Positions 8,748 to 19,312 of a stretch of DNA of 64,000 bases are shown piece after piece. The stretch lies in contig NZ_JABRWO010000001.1 in assembly GCF_013618625.1 (NCBI RefSeq), positions 248,001 through 312,000 on the forward strand. Reading direction: 5' to 3'. Position numbers and translations under genes: made by a program. Positions within the stretch are counted from its first letter, which is position 1. Each line of letters begins with the position of its first letter. Origin of the DNA: Bremerella alba (GTDB taxonomy: Bacteria > Planctomycetota > Planctomycetia > Pirellulales > Pirellulaceae). Below the pieces are notes generated by a model that did not search any database, was not told where the DNA came from, and saw only the letters and a program-made list of their open reading frames with translations.

Positions 8748-9665
8748 TTGGACAGCCACCCCTCTATTTCGCGCGTCTATGGCGAAGTGACACGAGCCGC
8801 CACCCTGGGCTTGGTGGTCAATCTTTTATTGGGCATTGTGAAGCTTACCGCTGGCATTGTCGGTAGTTCCTTTGCGCTGATTGCCGATGCGGTCAATTCA
8901 ATTGGCGATGTCGTTACGACGGTGGTGATCTTGTTTGCCTTACGGATCGCCCAGCATCCGCCGGATGCCGAGCACCCCTACGGCCACTCCCGAGCCGAAG
9001 CGATCGCAGCGACGAACGTAGCGTTGCTGATTGTCCTTTCCGCGTTACTGGTGGGATGGGAAGCGATACAGCGCATCCATATTCAGCATCCTATTCCAGC
9101 GACATGGACGCTATGGATCGCCGGCCTCAACGTGGTGATCAAGGAAGGACTTTATCATTACAAAGTTCGCGTGGGTCGACGCACCAATTCAGCCGCCATT
9201 ATCGCGAATGCCTGGGACCATCGCAGCGATGCACTTTGTTCGCTTGCCGTCTTATTGGGGCTGGCTGCGATTCGGTTCGGGGGCGAGGCCTGGATGCCGG
9301 CCGACGAGGTTGCATCGCTAATCGTGGTGGCGGCGATTATCTGGTCAGGCATTCATCTCTTCCGATCTGGTGCCCACGAATTGATGGACGTCCAAGCCGA
9401 CCAGGGCTTCCTGAATCAGATTCGCAGCGAAGCCCTGCAAGTTCCCGGAGTGGAAGATATCGAAACGCTGTGGGTCCGCAAATCGGGTCTCGAGTTCTTC
9501 GCCGACATTCATATCGAAGTCGCACCGACACTCACGGTGGCTGCAGGACACCGCATTGGACATCAGGTCAAAGATCGGCTTCGGGAAAAGTTCGTCACCC
9601 TGCGAGATGTCTTAGTTCATCTCGAACCCAACCAGTCATGCGAGGCCAACGAGCCCGATTCTTAG
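8748..9665 (+). CDS. cation diffusion facilitator family transporter
   Basis: The 305-residue protein has about six membrane helices followed by a soluble C-terminal dimerisation domain, as in ZitB/FieF/YiiP proteins. Candidate metal ligands are the DxxxD-type pair in ADAVNSIGD (helix 2), HPYGHSRAE in the loop, and HRSDA in helix 5. These efflux Zn2+, Fe2+, Co2+ or Mn2+ in exchange for protons. The start appears to be TTG, because no upstream ATG is in frame. It follows the ABC-F gene by 39 bp on the same strand, with a small hairpin (8705-8720) at the end of that gene. Confidence 0.9.
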   Translation: MDSHPSISRVYGEVTRAATLGLVVNLLLGIVKLTAGIVGSSFALIADAVNSIGDVVTTVVILFALRIAQHPPDAEHPYGHSRAEAIAATNVALLIVLSALLVGWEAIQRIHIQHPIPATWTLWIAGLNVVIKEGLYHYKVRVGRRTNSAAIIANAWDHRSDALCSLAVLLGLAAIRFGGEAWMPADEVASLIVVAAIIWSGIHLFRSGAHELMDVQADQGFLNQIRSEALQVPGVEDIETLWVRKSGLEFFADIHIEVAPTLTVAAGHRIGHQVKDRLREKFVTLRDVLVHLEPNQSCEANEPDS

Positions 9666-9715
9666 AACGCCTCGGATTGATATCGATTTAAAGTCGCTTG
9701 AGACGCATGCAGCAC

Positions 9716-10372
9716 TTAGCTACGAACCAGCGCCGCGACGGCCTCTTTCACACCTACGTCACCATCGGTTAGTTCAATAATTTCGCGGCGAATCTCTGGA
9801 CGCTCGATCAGTTCAGCCAGAAACGCGGCGACGCTTCCCCGAGCCACGTTGCCGTAGGGAATTGCCAAACCGGCGTTGACGTTGCTGTCACCTTCTTCGG
9901 TCACCAAAGTCCCCGGCCGCAAGATAACCCAGTCTAAATCAGTGGCAGCCAAAGCATTGTCGGCCATGCGTTTGGTACGCATGTAGTGCTCGAAGCCTTC
10001 CTTGCGTTCGGCATCGCGTCTTGCATCGGGAAAAACGGAAACCAAATACACACGTTGAATTCCATTCGCCTTGGCAGCATCCATCATCTTGACGGCACCG
10101 GCTCCGTCGATGGCCGTGGTACGATCGGGGCCGCTGCCTGCGGCGCCGGCGGAAAAGACCAGAACGTCGCACCCTTGGGTCGCAGCGGTGAGGTCCTCGG
10201 CGGACATGTCGATGATATCCCCCAAGTATGCCTTGGCCCCGGTCGCTTGCAGCGTCTCGGCTTGCTCTGGCTTACGATGCAGGCCGGTTACAGCATGCCC
10301 TGCTTCGATCAGTTTGGGCACCAAGCGAGACCCCACACCTCCGGTCGAACCAATGATGAAAACGTGACTCAT
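9716..10372 (-). CDS. atypical SDR / NAD(P)-binding Rossmann protein
   Basis: The 218-residue protein begins with the nucleotide-binding motif IGSTGGVGSRLVPKL, the GxxGxxG variant of atypical short-chain dehydrogenases (NmrA/YwnB/SDR_a5-like). LEGxIDM-like and VFSAGAAGSG segments and a later YMRTKRMAD follow. The ATG at 10372 has a good Shine-Dalgarno sequence (AGGAG) 5-6 bases upstream, so a longer upstream reading frame is not used. It probably binds NAD(P)H in the cytoplasm, either as a reductase or as a redox sensor. The substrate is unknown. Confidence 0.85.
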   Translation of the reverse strand: MSHVFIIGSTGGVGSRLVPKLIEAGHAVTGLHRKPEQAETLQATGAKAYLGDIIDMSAEDLTAATQGCDVLVFSAGAAGSGPDRTTAIDGAGAVKMMDAAKANGIQRVYLVSVFPDARRDAERKEGFEHYMRTKRMADNALAATDLDWVILRPGTLVTEEGDSNVNAGLAIPYGNVARGSVAAFLAELIERPEIRREIIELTDGDVGVKEAVAALVRS

Positions 10373-10523
10373 GTTTTCTCCTTCTAGTACGCAACGCGTT
10401 CCGCACGATCCATTGCAACCAACAAGTTTGCCTCCAGGATTTCCCTCATGGTAGAGCGAACCCTTGCGAGTTAATAGCCAGCACCCCGACTTGCTTACCC
10501 AGACATGATCCGTCGGCGCACGA

Positions 10524-10553
10524 AAAACGGCATCTCCGCAGAGATGCCGTTTT
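10524..10553 (-). terminator. intrinsic terminator of the Gfo/Idh/MocA gene
   Basis: A perfect 13-bp stem (AAAACGGCATCTC / GAGATGCCGTTTT) with a 4-base loop lies 29 bp after the stop of the gene at 10582-12063. On the minus strand the stem ends in TTTTT. On the plus strand it also ends in TTTTG, but no plus-strand gene precedes it. Confidence 0.85.
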
Positions 10554-10581
10554 GCTTTCAAATTAGTAGAAGACGTCGCTA

Positions 10582-12063
<1,482 letters not shown>

Positions 12064-12378
12064 GAGCGAGGGTCTCCATCTTCAGTAGGCAGGTTAAATG
12101 TGGATTCTGGCGAGATAAGTCGCATCTTCTATAAAACCAAGCCAGACGCTTGAACGCAATAACCAATTTGCGTAAGTCTCGCTCGTTTCACGGCTAGAAC
12201 CTGCTGCGAGGACCCCATATTGCACACATCATGATTCGGTTAGTTTTCGCCAAGATTCTTGTGAAATTGCCGAATACCCACTTAAACCCTACGATTCACC
12301 ACCCTTCGCAAGGGGTAGAATCCCAGGGTACGGCGTCTCTCGTCATTGCAGCTTTTTTGTTAAGCGGAGGTGGAAATC
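12064..12378. other. divergent intergenic region
   Basis: This 315-bp region separates the Gfo/Idh/MocA gene (minus) from the small membrane-protein gene (plus), so both promoters must lie here. The end, 12366-12371, is a strong GGAGGT ribosome-binding site for the gene at 12379. I see no confident -35/-10 pair, open frame or repeat. Confidence 0.5.
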
Positions 12379-13053
12379 ATGTCACGTCTTGTTGCGTCGA
12401 TCTTGTTGATCGCTCTTGTATTTTGTGTTGTTCAATCGTCTGCCTGGGCACAAGAATCCGATGCTCCGGCCCCAGCGGAAGAAGCTGCAACCGTCGAAGC
12501 AGGCACACCTGAGGCTGCTGAAGCCGCGCCAAGCGACGACGCGAAAGAGCTCGCGAAGCCGGAAGAGGTGAACGAACCGGCCGGCGAACTGCCAGAGCAA
12601 TTGGAAGGAATTGCCAAACAAGTCGACGACTCGGAAACGGCGAAAGAAACCAGCGCCGGGATCCTGACGCCTATTTACATGGTCGCCGAAGCGCTCGAGT
12701 TTCCTGCGTTTCACTGGCTTGCTTTTGCGCTGATGTTGGCCGGCGTGATTGGCTTTGCTTTGCAGTTGGTCATTGGCAAGTTGGTGGTGTTTGCCCACAT
12801 GGGCTTCAGCTTTAGCGAGATCCTCTCGGACGCGCTGAGCTTCGTCATCAGTTTGGTCGGCCTAGTGCTTACCACCCAGGCAGCCGCCCAAAACTCGACC
12901 TTTACTCAAAGCCCATTCGCCGTGTTGTCTGCTAGCTTACTCGGCTTAATCCTGGGGATCATGCTTTACTCCTGGGGTCAAGCTCAGGAAGTCGAGGCGG
13001 TTCGCGGTCGTTCCATAGCAGCTGCGGAAGCCAAGGCTCGCGATAAGAAGTAA
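12379..13053 (+). CDS. hypothetical exported/membrane protein with acidic linker
   Basis: The 224-residue protein starts at the ATG placed 7 bases after GGAGGT, not at the GTG at 12370. It has a signal peptide (ILLIALVFCVVQSSAWAQ), then about 75 residues rich in Ala, Glu, Pro and Thr without predicted structure, then three or four hydrophobic segments (WLAFALMLAGVIGFALQLVIG, ALSFVISLVGLVLTTQAAA, AVLSASLLGLILGIMLYSW) and a basic tail. I do not recognise the family. A membrane location is likely. A strong hairpin after the gene suggests a single-gene transcript. Confidence 0.7.
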   Translation: MSRLVASILLIALVFCVVQSSAWAQESDAPAPAEEAATVEAGTPEAAEAAPSDDAKELAKPEEVNEPAGELPEQLEGIAKQVDDSETAKETSAGILTPIYMVAEALEFPAFHWLAFALMLAGVIGFALQLVIGKLVVFAHMGFSFSEILSDALSFVISLVGLVLTTQAAAQNSTFTQSPFAVLSASLLGLILGIMLYSWGQAQEVEAVRGRSIAAAEAKARDKK

Positions 13054-13066
13054 TCCGATCGCAAGA

Positions 13067-13103
13067 GGATGGGTGCCGAACCCTAGTTTCGGCACCCTCA
13101 TCC
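13067..13103 (+). terminator. strong hairpin after the small membrane-protein gene
   Basis: GGGTGCCGAA and TTCGGCACCC pair perfectly over 10 bp around a 7-base loop, and the stem extends by GGAT/ATCC across a 2-base bulge. It lies 14 bp after the stop codon. No T-run follows, so it is a terminator or 3'-end stabiliser by position rather than by full consensus. Confidence 0.6.
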
Positions 13104-13241
13104 GGCGAGCATTTATTCCTTGTAAATCACGGCATTTTGCTTATCAGGTGAAAAAGAAACTGATAAAATACCCGCATTAAGAGGTACCGCGTATCTCTTG
13201 ATCGATTGAGCCCTTCTCTTATCTATTTTCAAGGCGGAACC

Positions 13242-14810
13242 ATGCTTCGCATCACGCATGTGCCCGCAAGCTTCGTCCTGTTTTCGCTGCTTGCGTGGTC
13301 CACGGCTGTTCTGGCGCAAGACGTCTCTGCGGATGTGCCGGAAGAGATCGGCCCAATGCAAGCGATGGCGGCCCGTATCGATGCGCTCGTGCAAGCCAAG
13401 CTCGACCGTGAAAAATTGAGCCCTGCTCCGCTTGCCACTGATGGTGAATTCATCCGCAGGGCTTATCTCGATTTGGTCGGCAACATCCCGACCGTCGCCC
13501 AGACAAGGGCCTACCTCGATAACGATGCCCCCGACAAACGCCAGCAACTGATTGCCCAGTTGCTCAAATCTCCTGCTCACCCAACGCACCTGGCCAACAC
13601 CTGGCGATCGCTGGTGCTTGAACCATCTGACGAGCCGCAGCGACTACAGAATGAGCGCGGCCTCCAGGTTTGGCTTCGGGGCAAGTTCAGCCAGAACGTG
13701 CGGTACGACCGTCTGGTAGAAGAGTTCCTGACCGCGACCCAGGGAAGTGACGGCCCTGGTTATTTCTATGCCGTGCAAGATTTGAAGCCTGAGATGCTGG
13801 CTTCCGAGACGTCCCGCATTTTCCTAGGGCTGCAACTGGAATGTGCCCAGTGTCACGATCACCCGTTCGATCGTTGGAAGCAGCACGATTTTTGGGCTCT
13901 GGCGGCCTTCTTTGCCCAGCTCGAGAGGCCAGACAACGTCAACAACGTCGGCTTGGGACGATTCGACATAGTCGATCGCAACGTCGGGGAAGTGACTATT
14001 CCGGAAACGGACGAGGTCGTTCCGCCAGCCTTTCCCGGGAGCGATGCGAACTACGCCTCGTTCGGAGGAACACGTCGTCAGCAGTTAGCCATCTGGATGG
14101 TCTCGCGAGACAACCCCTTCATGCCGCGGCGTGCGGTGAACTGGGCCTGGGCGCATATGATGGGACGTGGCATTGTTCATCCGGCCGATGACATGTCCCC
14201 TCAAAATCTTCCCAGCCACCCCGAGCTTTTAGAGGAACTTACCGACTATTTCATTCAAAGCGGATTCGACTTACGACTTCTGCTACAAACGATCGCCATC
14301 ACCGACACGTATGCCCGTAGCAGCGAAGCCGTTTCCGACTCGGAAGCACCACCGGAACTATTTGCGCGGATGGCGGTCAAATCGCTCACGCCGGAGCAGC
14401 TTTTCGACGCGTTGATCAAGGTCGGTCTACTGAAAAGTGATGTCGCACAAATGTCCATGGACGTAAACCGCGATCAATTTGTTGCACGCTTGCGAACGGC
14501 CAGCAAAGACCGCACGTTCTTCGATACCGGGATGCCTCAAGCGTTGGCCGTCATGAACGGTCCGCCTGTATCCACTGCGACTTCGCCGGAAACGAGTGGC
14601 CTGCTCAAGGCCTTGTCCGCTCCTTTCCTTTCGGACCAGCAGCGACTCAACGTGCTGTTTCTCGCAGCCTACAGCCGCCCGCCGCATGCAGACGAACTAA
14701 AGCGGTACAAGCAGTTTCTGCAGCAAGCACCACCGGACCAGCAATCGGCAGCATTGGGGGATGTGCTGTGGGTTCTGGCCAATAGCGCCGAATTCATGTT
14801 GAATCACTAA
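13242..14810 (+). CDS. DUF1549/DUF1553 secreted protein with CxxCH motif
   Basis: The 522-residue protein has a signal peptide (FVLFSLLAWSTAVLAQ) and the ATG at 13242 follows GGCGGAA. DUF1549 occupies about residues 30-230 and contains the planctomycete hallmark ECAQCHDHPFDRW, whose CAQCH could bind haem c. DUF1553 follows to the C-terminus (RRAVNWAWAHMMGRG, EELTDYFIQSGFDLR). It is shorter than the common 800-1000-residue members because no N-terminal cytochrome-like or DUF1588 module is present. It is the first gene of a three-gene operon and presumably partners the DUF1501 protein 11 bp downstream. The biochemical role is unknown. Confidence 0.9.
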   Translation: MLRITHVPASFVLFSLLAWSTAVLAQDVSADVPEEIGPMQAMAARIDALVQAKLDREKLSPAPLATDGEFIRRAYLDLVGNIPTVAQTRAYLDNDAPDKRQQLIAQLLKSPAHPTHLANTWRSLVLEPSDEPQRLQNERGLQVWLRGKFSQNVRYDRLVEEFLTATQGSDGPGYFYAVQDLKPEMLASETSRIFLGLQLECAQCHDHPFDRWKQHDFWALAAFFAQLERPDNVNNVGLGRFDIVDRNVGEVTIPETDEVVPPAFPGSDANYASFGGTRRQQLAIWMVSRDNPFMPRRAVNWAWAHMMGRGIVHPADDMSPQNLPSHPELLEELTDYFIQSGFDLRLLLQTIAITDTYARSSEAVSDSEAPPELFARMAVKSLTPEQLFDALIKVGLLKSDVAQMSMDVNRDQFVARLRTASKDRTFFDTGMPQALAVMNGPPVSTATSPETSGLLKALSAPFLSDQQRLNVLFLAAYSRPPHADELKRYKQFLQQAPPDQQSAALGDVLWVLANSAEFMLNH

Positions 14811-14821
14811 AGGGACCTTCG

Positions 14822-16141
14822 ATGAACGCCTCGACCGATTCGCGACGTCGATTCCTGCAAGCGACCGCAGGCATGCTGGGGGCAGCCAGTTGTTCGTGGC
14901 TTCCTCAATTGGCATCTGCCGCCGGCTCGGATCCCAACCGCAAACGAAGTTGTATCCTGCTGTGGATGGCCGGTGGTCCTACGCAAACCGATACCTTCGA
15001 CATGAAACCGGGGCACGCTAACGGGGGCGAGTTTAAAGAAACAAAAACCAATGTGCCGGGCCTCCGCTTTAGCGAACACTTCGCCGGACTTGCGAAGCAG
15101 GCCGACAAGCTGGCCATACTGCGTGGGATGAGCACTCGCGAAGGAGATCACCTGCGCGGGACCTATCTCATGCACACCGGGCAACGTCCTGGGGGCCCAC
15201 TCAACTACCCATCGATCGGTGCTTCGCTATCGAAGGCGCTTGAAGACAATCAGTCTATGCTTCCTAACTATGTGGCGGTCAATCCGAGTGGCCTGCTCAA
15301 CGGTAACGCGTTGAGCCCTGGCTTTTTAGGGCCACGTTACGCGGCGGCAACCGTTGGCTCTCGAAACACTCCGCCTGCGGACGATTCCGAGGCCATGGCC
15401 GACCTGGGGGTCGATTTCCTTTCGCTTCCGCCGGGGATCGACGCGCAGCGACATAAGGCGCGGCTTGCGCTGTGGAATGATCAACAGAATCAATTTCTCG
15501 CGCGGCATCCTTCCGGTGCCGCCCAGGCCCAAGCGACCATCTTTCAATCGGCCGTCAAAATGATGCATCCCGACGCGGCCTCTGCGTTCGACCTTTCGCA
15601 AGAGTCTAGCGAAGTACGCGAGTCTTACGGACGAGGTACCTTCGGCCAAGGCTGCCTGATTGCCCGCCGTCTGGTCGAGCGTGATGTCCCTTTTGTAGAA
15701 GTAACGCTCGGCGGAAGCGGTCTGGGCTGGGATACCCACCAAGGCAATTTCCCCGCCGTCGAACGACTCTCGAAAGAACTCGATCAAGGCTGGAGCACTC
15801 TCCTGCGTGAATTGAATGAGCGAGGCCTTTTGGAATCGACGACCATCTGCTGGATGGGCGAGTTCGGCAGGACTCCCAATATCAATGGTACGGCTGGTCG
15901 CGATCATTTCCCCGACGCCTGGACCTGCGTTCTCTCTGGAGGAGGCATCGCCGGCGGTCAGGCCTATGGCAAGACAGATGAAGCCGGCCAAGAGGTCACC
16001 GAAGGGAAGACGGAGGTTCAAGATCTACTGGCGACCCTGTGTCAGGCCGTCGGTGTCGACCCGGCGACCGAGCACTATTCTCCCCAGGCCCGCCCCATCA
16101 AGATTTCCGAGGGGAACGCCATCGATCAGGTTTTGACGTAA
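14822..16141 (+). CDS. Tat-exported DUF1501 protein
   Basis: The 439-residue protein has a twin-arginine signal (SRRRFLQATAGMLGAA) and the DUF1501 signatures LLWMAGGPTQTDTFD, GDHLRGTYLMHTGQRP, WDTHQGNF and GEFGRTPNINGTAGRDH. The fold is related to the alkaline phosphatase/sulfatase superfamily, but the catalytic role of this family is not established. It follows the DUF1549 gene by 11 bp and precedes the lipoprotein gene by 1 bp, so the three are almost certainly cotranscribed and their products probably form an envelope complex. Confidence 0.9.
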   Translation: MNASTDSRRRFLQATAGMLGAASCSWLPQLASAAGSDPNRKRSCILLWMAGGPTQTDTFDMKPGHANGGEFKETKTNVPGLRFSEHFAGLAKQADKLAILRGMSTREGDHLRGTYLMHTGQRPGGPLNYPSIGASLSKALEDNQSMLPNYVAVNPSGLLNGNALSPGFLGPRYAAATVGSRNTPPADDSEAMADLGVDFLSLPPGIDAQRHKARLALWNDQQNQFLARHPSGAAQAQATIFQSAVKMMHPDAASAFDLSQESSEVRESYGRGTFGQGCLIARRLVERDVPFVEVTLGGSGLGWDTHQGNFPAVERLSKELDQGWSTLLRELNERGLLESTTICWMGEFGRTPNINGTAGRDHFPDAWTCVLSGGGIAGGQAYGKTDEAGQEVTEGKTEVQDLLATLCQAVGVDPATEHYSPQARPIKISEGNAIDQVLT

Positions 16142-16142
16142 C

Positions 16143-17894
16143 ATGCGAGCGTTACTCTCACACTTCGTTCTAACTTTCCTCGTGCTGGGTATCGGCGGTT
16201 GCAACGAGCGCGTCGCCAAGGCCCCTCCAGCTAAACCAGCCCCGCTTCCGATTGCAAAACCAACAGTAGACCCGCTCGAAGCGATCTCGATCGAAGGCAT
16301 GGCAGTCCCCCAGGCTGGGCTCCCCTTCAAGCTAGACCCTTACGTTAAGCCGCAACGATTGCTTGTCTTTACTTCGCAGGGGCCCATCCGCGTGGATGTC
16401 CTTCTTTGGATCGACGACAAACCGTACGACCAAGCCTTAGAAGAACTGGTCGACCATGTCCTTTCTCTAGCCGACTCGAACCAGGATGGCCAAGCGACTT
16501 GGGATGAACTGGCAGATCAACCTGAGCTGCGTAGCGGCCAATTTGGCAATCTCTCGTTCGAAGACCCGCGTCAAAGAAAGCAGAATATTGATCGATACGA
16601 CACCAATCGCAACGGCTGGGTCGATCGCGCCGAAGTCCCCCGGCTGGTCAGTCGCAACAGCGCACGAACCGAAGCTTTTTCCGTTCGCCGGACATCGTAT
16701 GCGGTCAATCGCAGTCGGACCGATTCCCCTTTGCGGCAACTGCTCGACGAAAACGAGAATGGCGTCATCGACAGTGACGAGATCACTTCGGCTGCCAATC
16801 GCCTGCGTTTGCGCGACCTGGACGACGACGAGATTGTCACTCCGAGAGAACTGATCACGGCTTCGGGACGTTCGATGAACGACATGACACGGAGCGGAGA
16901 CCGGCGCCGCTTTTTCGGCGGGCAAGGCATGTTCACCCTCGACGAGAATACCCCCTGGAACGATCTCCTTTACGCGATGCAGGAAAACTACGAGCGAGGC
17001 GCAAGGCTGCAACTCGATAAGTTCCCGGAAGATAATTTGCTGCATACGATCGACGCCGACGGGGATGGTGTACTCCGCAACGATGAACTGCCCAAGCTTG
17101 CCGGTTTACCTCCTGAATACGAATTGACGATTCGCTTTGGTGGAGACTTGAAGAAGCAGCGAATGGTTATGATTCCCTTCAAAAAGTCTTCCAGTGAACC
17201 CATCACCAGCACAAACGAAGTGGCCGTTAACTTGCGATCGGACTGGCTTGTCTTTCGCGCTCGGGACAACGCGAACATTTATTCTGCCGGTCAGCAAGCG
17301 AAAAGCCTGTTGCAACTTTACGATGGCAACCAGGATGGCTATCTCGAACAAACCGAACTGCCCGAGCAAGGCACCAACATCGACTTTGCGTTGGCCGATA
17401 ATGACCAGGACGAAAAGCTGTACGTCGAGGAACTGGAAGCCTCGCTTCTGCAGCGGAACTGGATTCAGCGCTGTCACATTCGCTTGCAAGGGATCGACGG
17501 AGATGACCCGCTGTTTCGTGCGATTGACCCGAATCGAGATGCCCGTTTATCGGCCAGAGAGCTTCAGCAACTCGCGTCGCAACTCGCCGGGATGGATGTC
17601 GACCAATCGCAAACGATAGAGTTCGACGAGATTCCGACTCTCTTGGTCTTTGAATTCTTCCGGGGAGATCAGGACAATAACCCGCAGGTACCTCAACTTT
17701 ACAATGAGTCCCCGGGGGCAACGGTCACTAATAACCTGACGCCTGCCTGGTTCCACGGCATGGACTACAACGGAGACGGTGATATCAGTCCTCGCGAGTT
17801 CCTGGGCACTGCCGTGCAGTTCTCCGAGTTGGACACCAATCACGATGGCTTTATCACCGACGCGGAAGTCCTCTCGAGCCCGGACTTATTCTGA
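16143..17894 (+). CDS. EF-hand-repeat lipoprotein
   Basis: The 583-residue protein has a lipoprotein signal ending in LGIGGC. About eleven EF-hand-like calcium loops are spread along it. DSNQDGQATWDEL, DTNRNGWVDRAEV, DADGDGVLRNDEL, DGNQDGYLEQTEL, DYNGDGDISPREF and DTNHDGFITDAEV look complete, while others (DNDQDEKL, DPNRDARL, DVDQSQTI) have lost ligands. It is therefore likely an outer-envelope calcium-binding protein. It is the last gene of the DUF1549-DUF1501 operon, starting one base after the preceding stop. Whether calcium is structural or a signal cannot be told. Confidence 0.85.
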   Translation: MRALLSHFVLTFLVLGIGGCNERVAKAPPAKPAPLPIAKPTVDPLEAISIEGMAVPQAGLPFKLDPYVKPQRLLVFTSQGPIRVDVLLWIDDKPYDQALEELVDHVLSLADSNQDGQATWDELADQPELRSGQFGNLSFEDPRQRKQNIDRYDTNRNGWVDRAEVPRLVSRNSARTEAFSVRRTSYAVNRSRTDSPLRQLLDENENGVIDSDEITSAANRLRLRDLDDDEIVTPRELITASGRSMNDMTRSGDRRRFFGGQGMFTLDENTPWNDLLYAMQENYERGARLQLDKFPEDNLLHTIDADGDGVLRNDELPKLAGLPPEYELTIRFGGDLKKQRMVMIPFKKSSSEPITSTNEVAVNLRSDWLVFRARDNANIYSAGQQAKSLLQLYDGNQDGYLEQTELPEQGTNIDFALADNDQDEKLYVEELEASLLQRNWIQRCHIRLQGIDGDDPLFRAIDPNRDARLSARELQQLASQLAGMDVDQSQTIEFDEIPTLLVFEFFRGDQDNNPQVPQLYNESPGATVTNNLTPAWFHGMDYNGDGDISPREFLGTAVQFSELDTNHDGFITDAEVLSSPDLF

Positions 17895-18231
17895 CGGGCA
17901 TCATTTCTTTGTAGTCCGTGGCCCCGAACAATCAGCCCGCCCCCCCGAAAGAGCCCTGCAAACTGGCTACATCATTAAGGTTTTGTAAATATAGCCACTC
18001 AAAAGATGCCAGGGCTTTCTTTGTCTGTGCTTATGCCAGAAGATTTACCATTGATAAAATGGCCCTAAACACCGAGAATTCTGCTGATTCTCTACCAACT
18101 AAATCGGATTAAAACGAGCTTTTCCTAGTGTTAGCGCATTGTAAAGGCACATTTCTCTTCGTTTCGAAATCGTGGTGCCCTGGATGCACCTCCGATTTGT
18201 GATTGCCCCGCCGCCGGAAGGATTTGACCTA
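17895..18231. other. intergenic region upstream of pstS
   Basis: This 337-bp region lies between the EF-hand lipoprotein gene and the phosphate operon. It becomes AT-rich at 17985-18130 and should hold the pst promoter. No repeat matched the enterobacterial Pho box well enough to call an operator. GGAAGGA at 18216-18222 is a good ribosome-binding site for pstS. Confidence 0.4.
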
Positions 18232-19203
18232 ATGTTGCGTTGCCACACATTTGTGATTGCTTTGCTCTTGGCGTGCGTTTGCCCTGGAGTGCTGCTGGCG
18301 CAACTGCAAGTCGATCCGCAGCTACCCGTTTACCAGCGTGTCTCGGGTGTCTCAGGCACGCTCAAGAGCATCGGCTCAGACACGATGAACAACCTGATGA
18401 CCCTCTGGGCGGAAGGGTTTCAAGAGATCTATCCGAACGTCCAAATCGAAATCGAAGGCAAAGGCTCGTCGACCGCTCCTCCGGCGCTGATCCAAGGCAC
18501 CGCGACATTCGGCCCAATGAGCCGCCCCATGAAGGCCAACGAAATCGACGATTTTGAAAAACGCTACGGCTATAAACCAACCGAACTGGGCACCAGTATC
18601 GACATGCTGGCGGTCTATGTTCATAAGGACAATCCGATCGCTGGGCTGACGCTTGCTCAGGTCGACGCGATCTTTTCAACTAATCGTAAATGGGGTGCCG
18701 AGAACGACATTACCCGCTGGGGAGAACTGGGCGTACGAGGTGCATTCGCGCAGTCCCCAATCAGCTTGTATGGTCGTAACTCGGCTTCCGGGACCTACGC
18801 GTTCTTCAAGGAAAATGCACTTCTGGGTGGCGACTATAAGCCGTCGGTCAAGGAGCAGCCAGGCAGCTCTTCGGTCGTGCAAGGAGTTGCGACAGACAGT
18901 TTCAGCATTGGCTATAGCGGTATCGGTTACAAAACCTCAGATGTTCGCACTCTACCGATATCCATTGAAGACAGCGATTTCGTCGAGCCGACGGCCGAAA
19001 ACGCCGACGACTACCCCTTATCGCGTTTCCTGTTTGTCGGAGTAAACCACCGTCCCGGCAGTGCACTAGACCCACTCCGCCGCGAGTTTTTAAAATTCGT
19101 CTATAGCCAACAAGGCCAGAAGGCCGTGTTGAAAGATGGCTACCTACCCATTCCAGCTATTATCGCTGAGGCCCAGTTAGAAAAGGTCGGTATCAAAAAC
19201 TGA
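18232..19203 (+). CDS. pstS: phosphate ABC transporter substrate-binding protein PstS
   Basis: The 323-residue protein has a signal peptide (FVIALLLACVCPGVLLAQ). The ATG at 18232 is supported by GGAAGGA 9 bases upstream. Phosphate-binding protein motifs are GSDTMNNLM near the N-terminus, IEGKGSSTAPPAL, SRPMK, YGRNSASGTY, and a GSSSVVQGVA region. It binds phosphate outside the cytoplasmic membrane and delivers it to PstC/PstA. It heads an operon with pstC, pstA, pstB and phoU in the usual order. The 109-bp gap before pstC is the widest in the operon core. Confidence 0.93.
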   Translation: MLRCHTFVIALLLACVCPGVLLAQLQVDPQLPVYQRVSGVSGTLKSIGSDTMNNLMTLWAEGFQEIYPNVQIEIEGKGSSTAPPALIQGTATFGPMSRPMKANEIDDFEKRYGYKPTELGTSIDMLAVYVHKDNPIAGLTLAQVDAIFSTNRKWGAENDITRWGELGVRGAFAQSPISLYGRNSASGTYAFFKENALLGGDYKPSVKEQPGSSSVVQGVATDSFSIGYSGIGYKTSDVRTLPISIEDSDFVEPTAENADDYPLSRFLFVGVNHRPGSALDPLRREFLKFVYSQQGQKAVLKDGYLPIPAIIAEAQLEKVGIKN

Positions 19204-19312
19204 CGTTCCAACCTGGTTATCGTTTGAGCCCCGGCCTCAGTGTCCTTCAATCGACTTGAGAATCGCGGGCTTTTTCCTATTTCCATCGACATCTCACGTT
19301 TCTCGCTTTTTC

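Noticed and set aside
17895-18231. Pho box upstream of pstS
   Set aside because: I could not find a pair of repeats close to the known PhoB consensus. The regulator here has a degenerate receiver, and planctomycete operators may differ.
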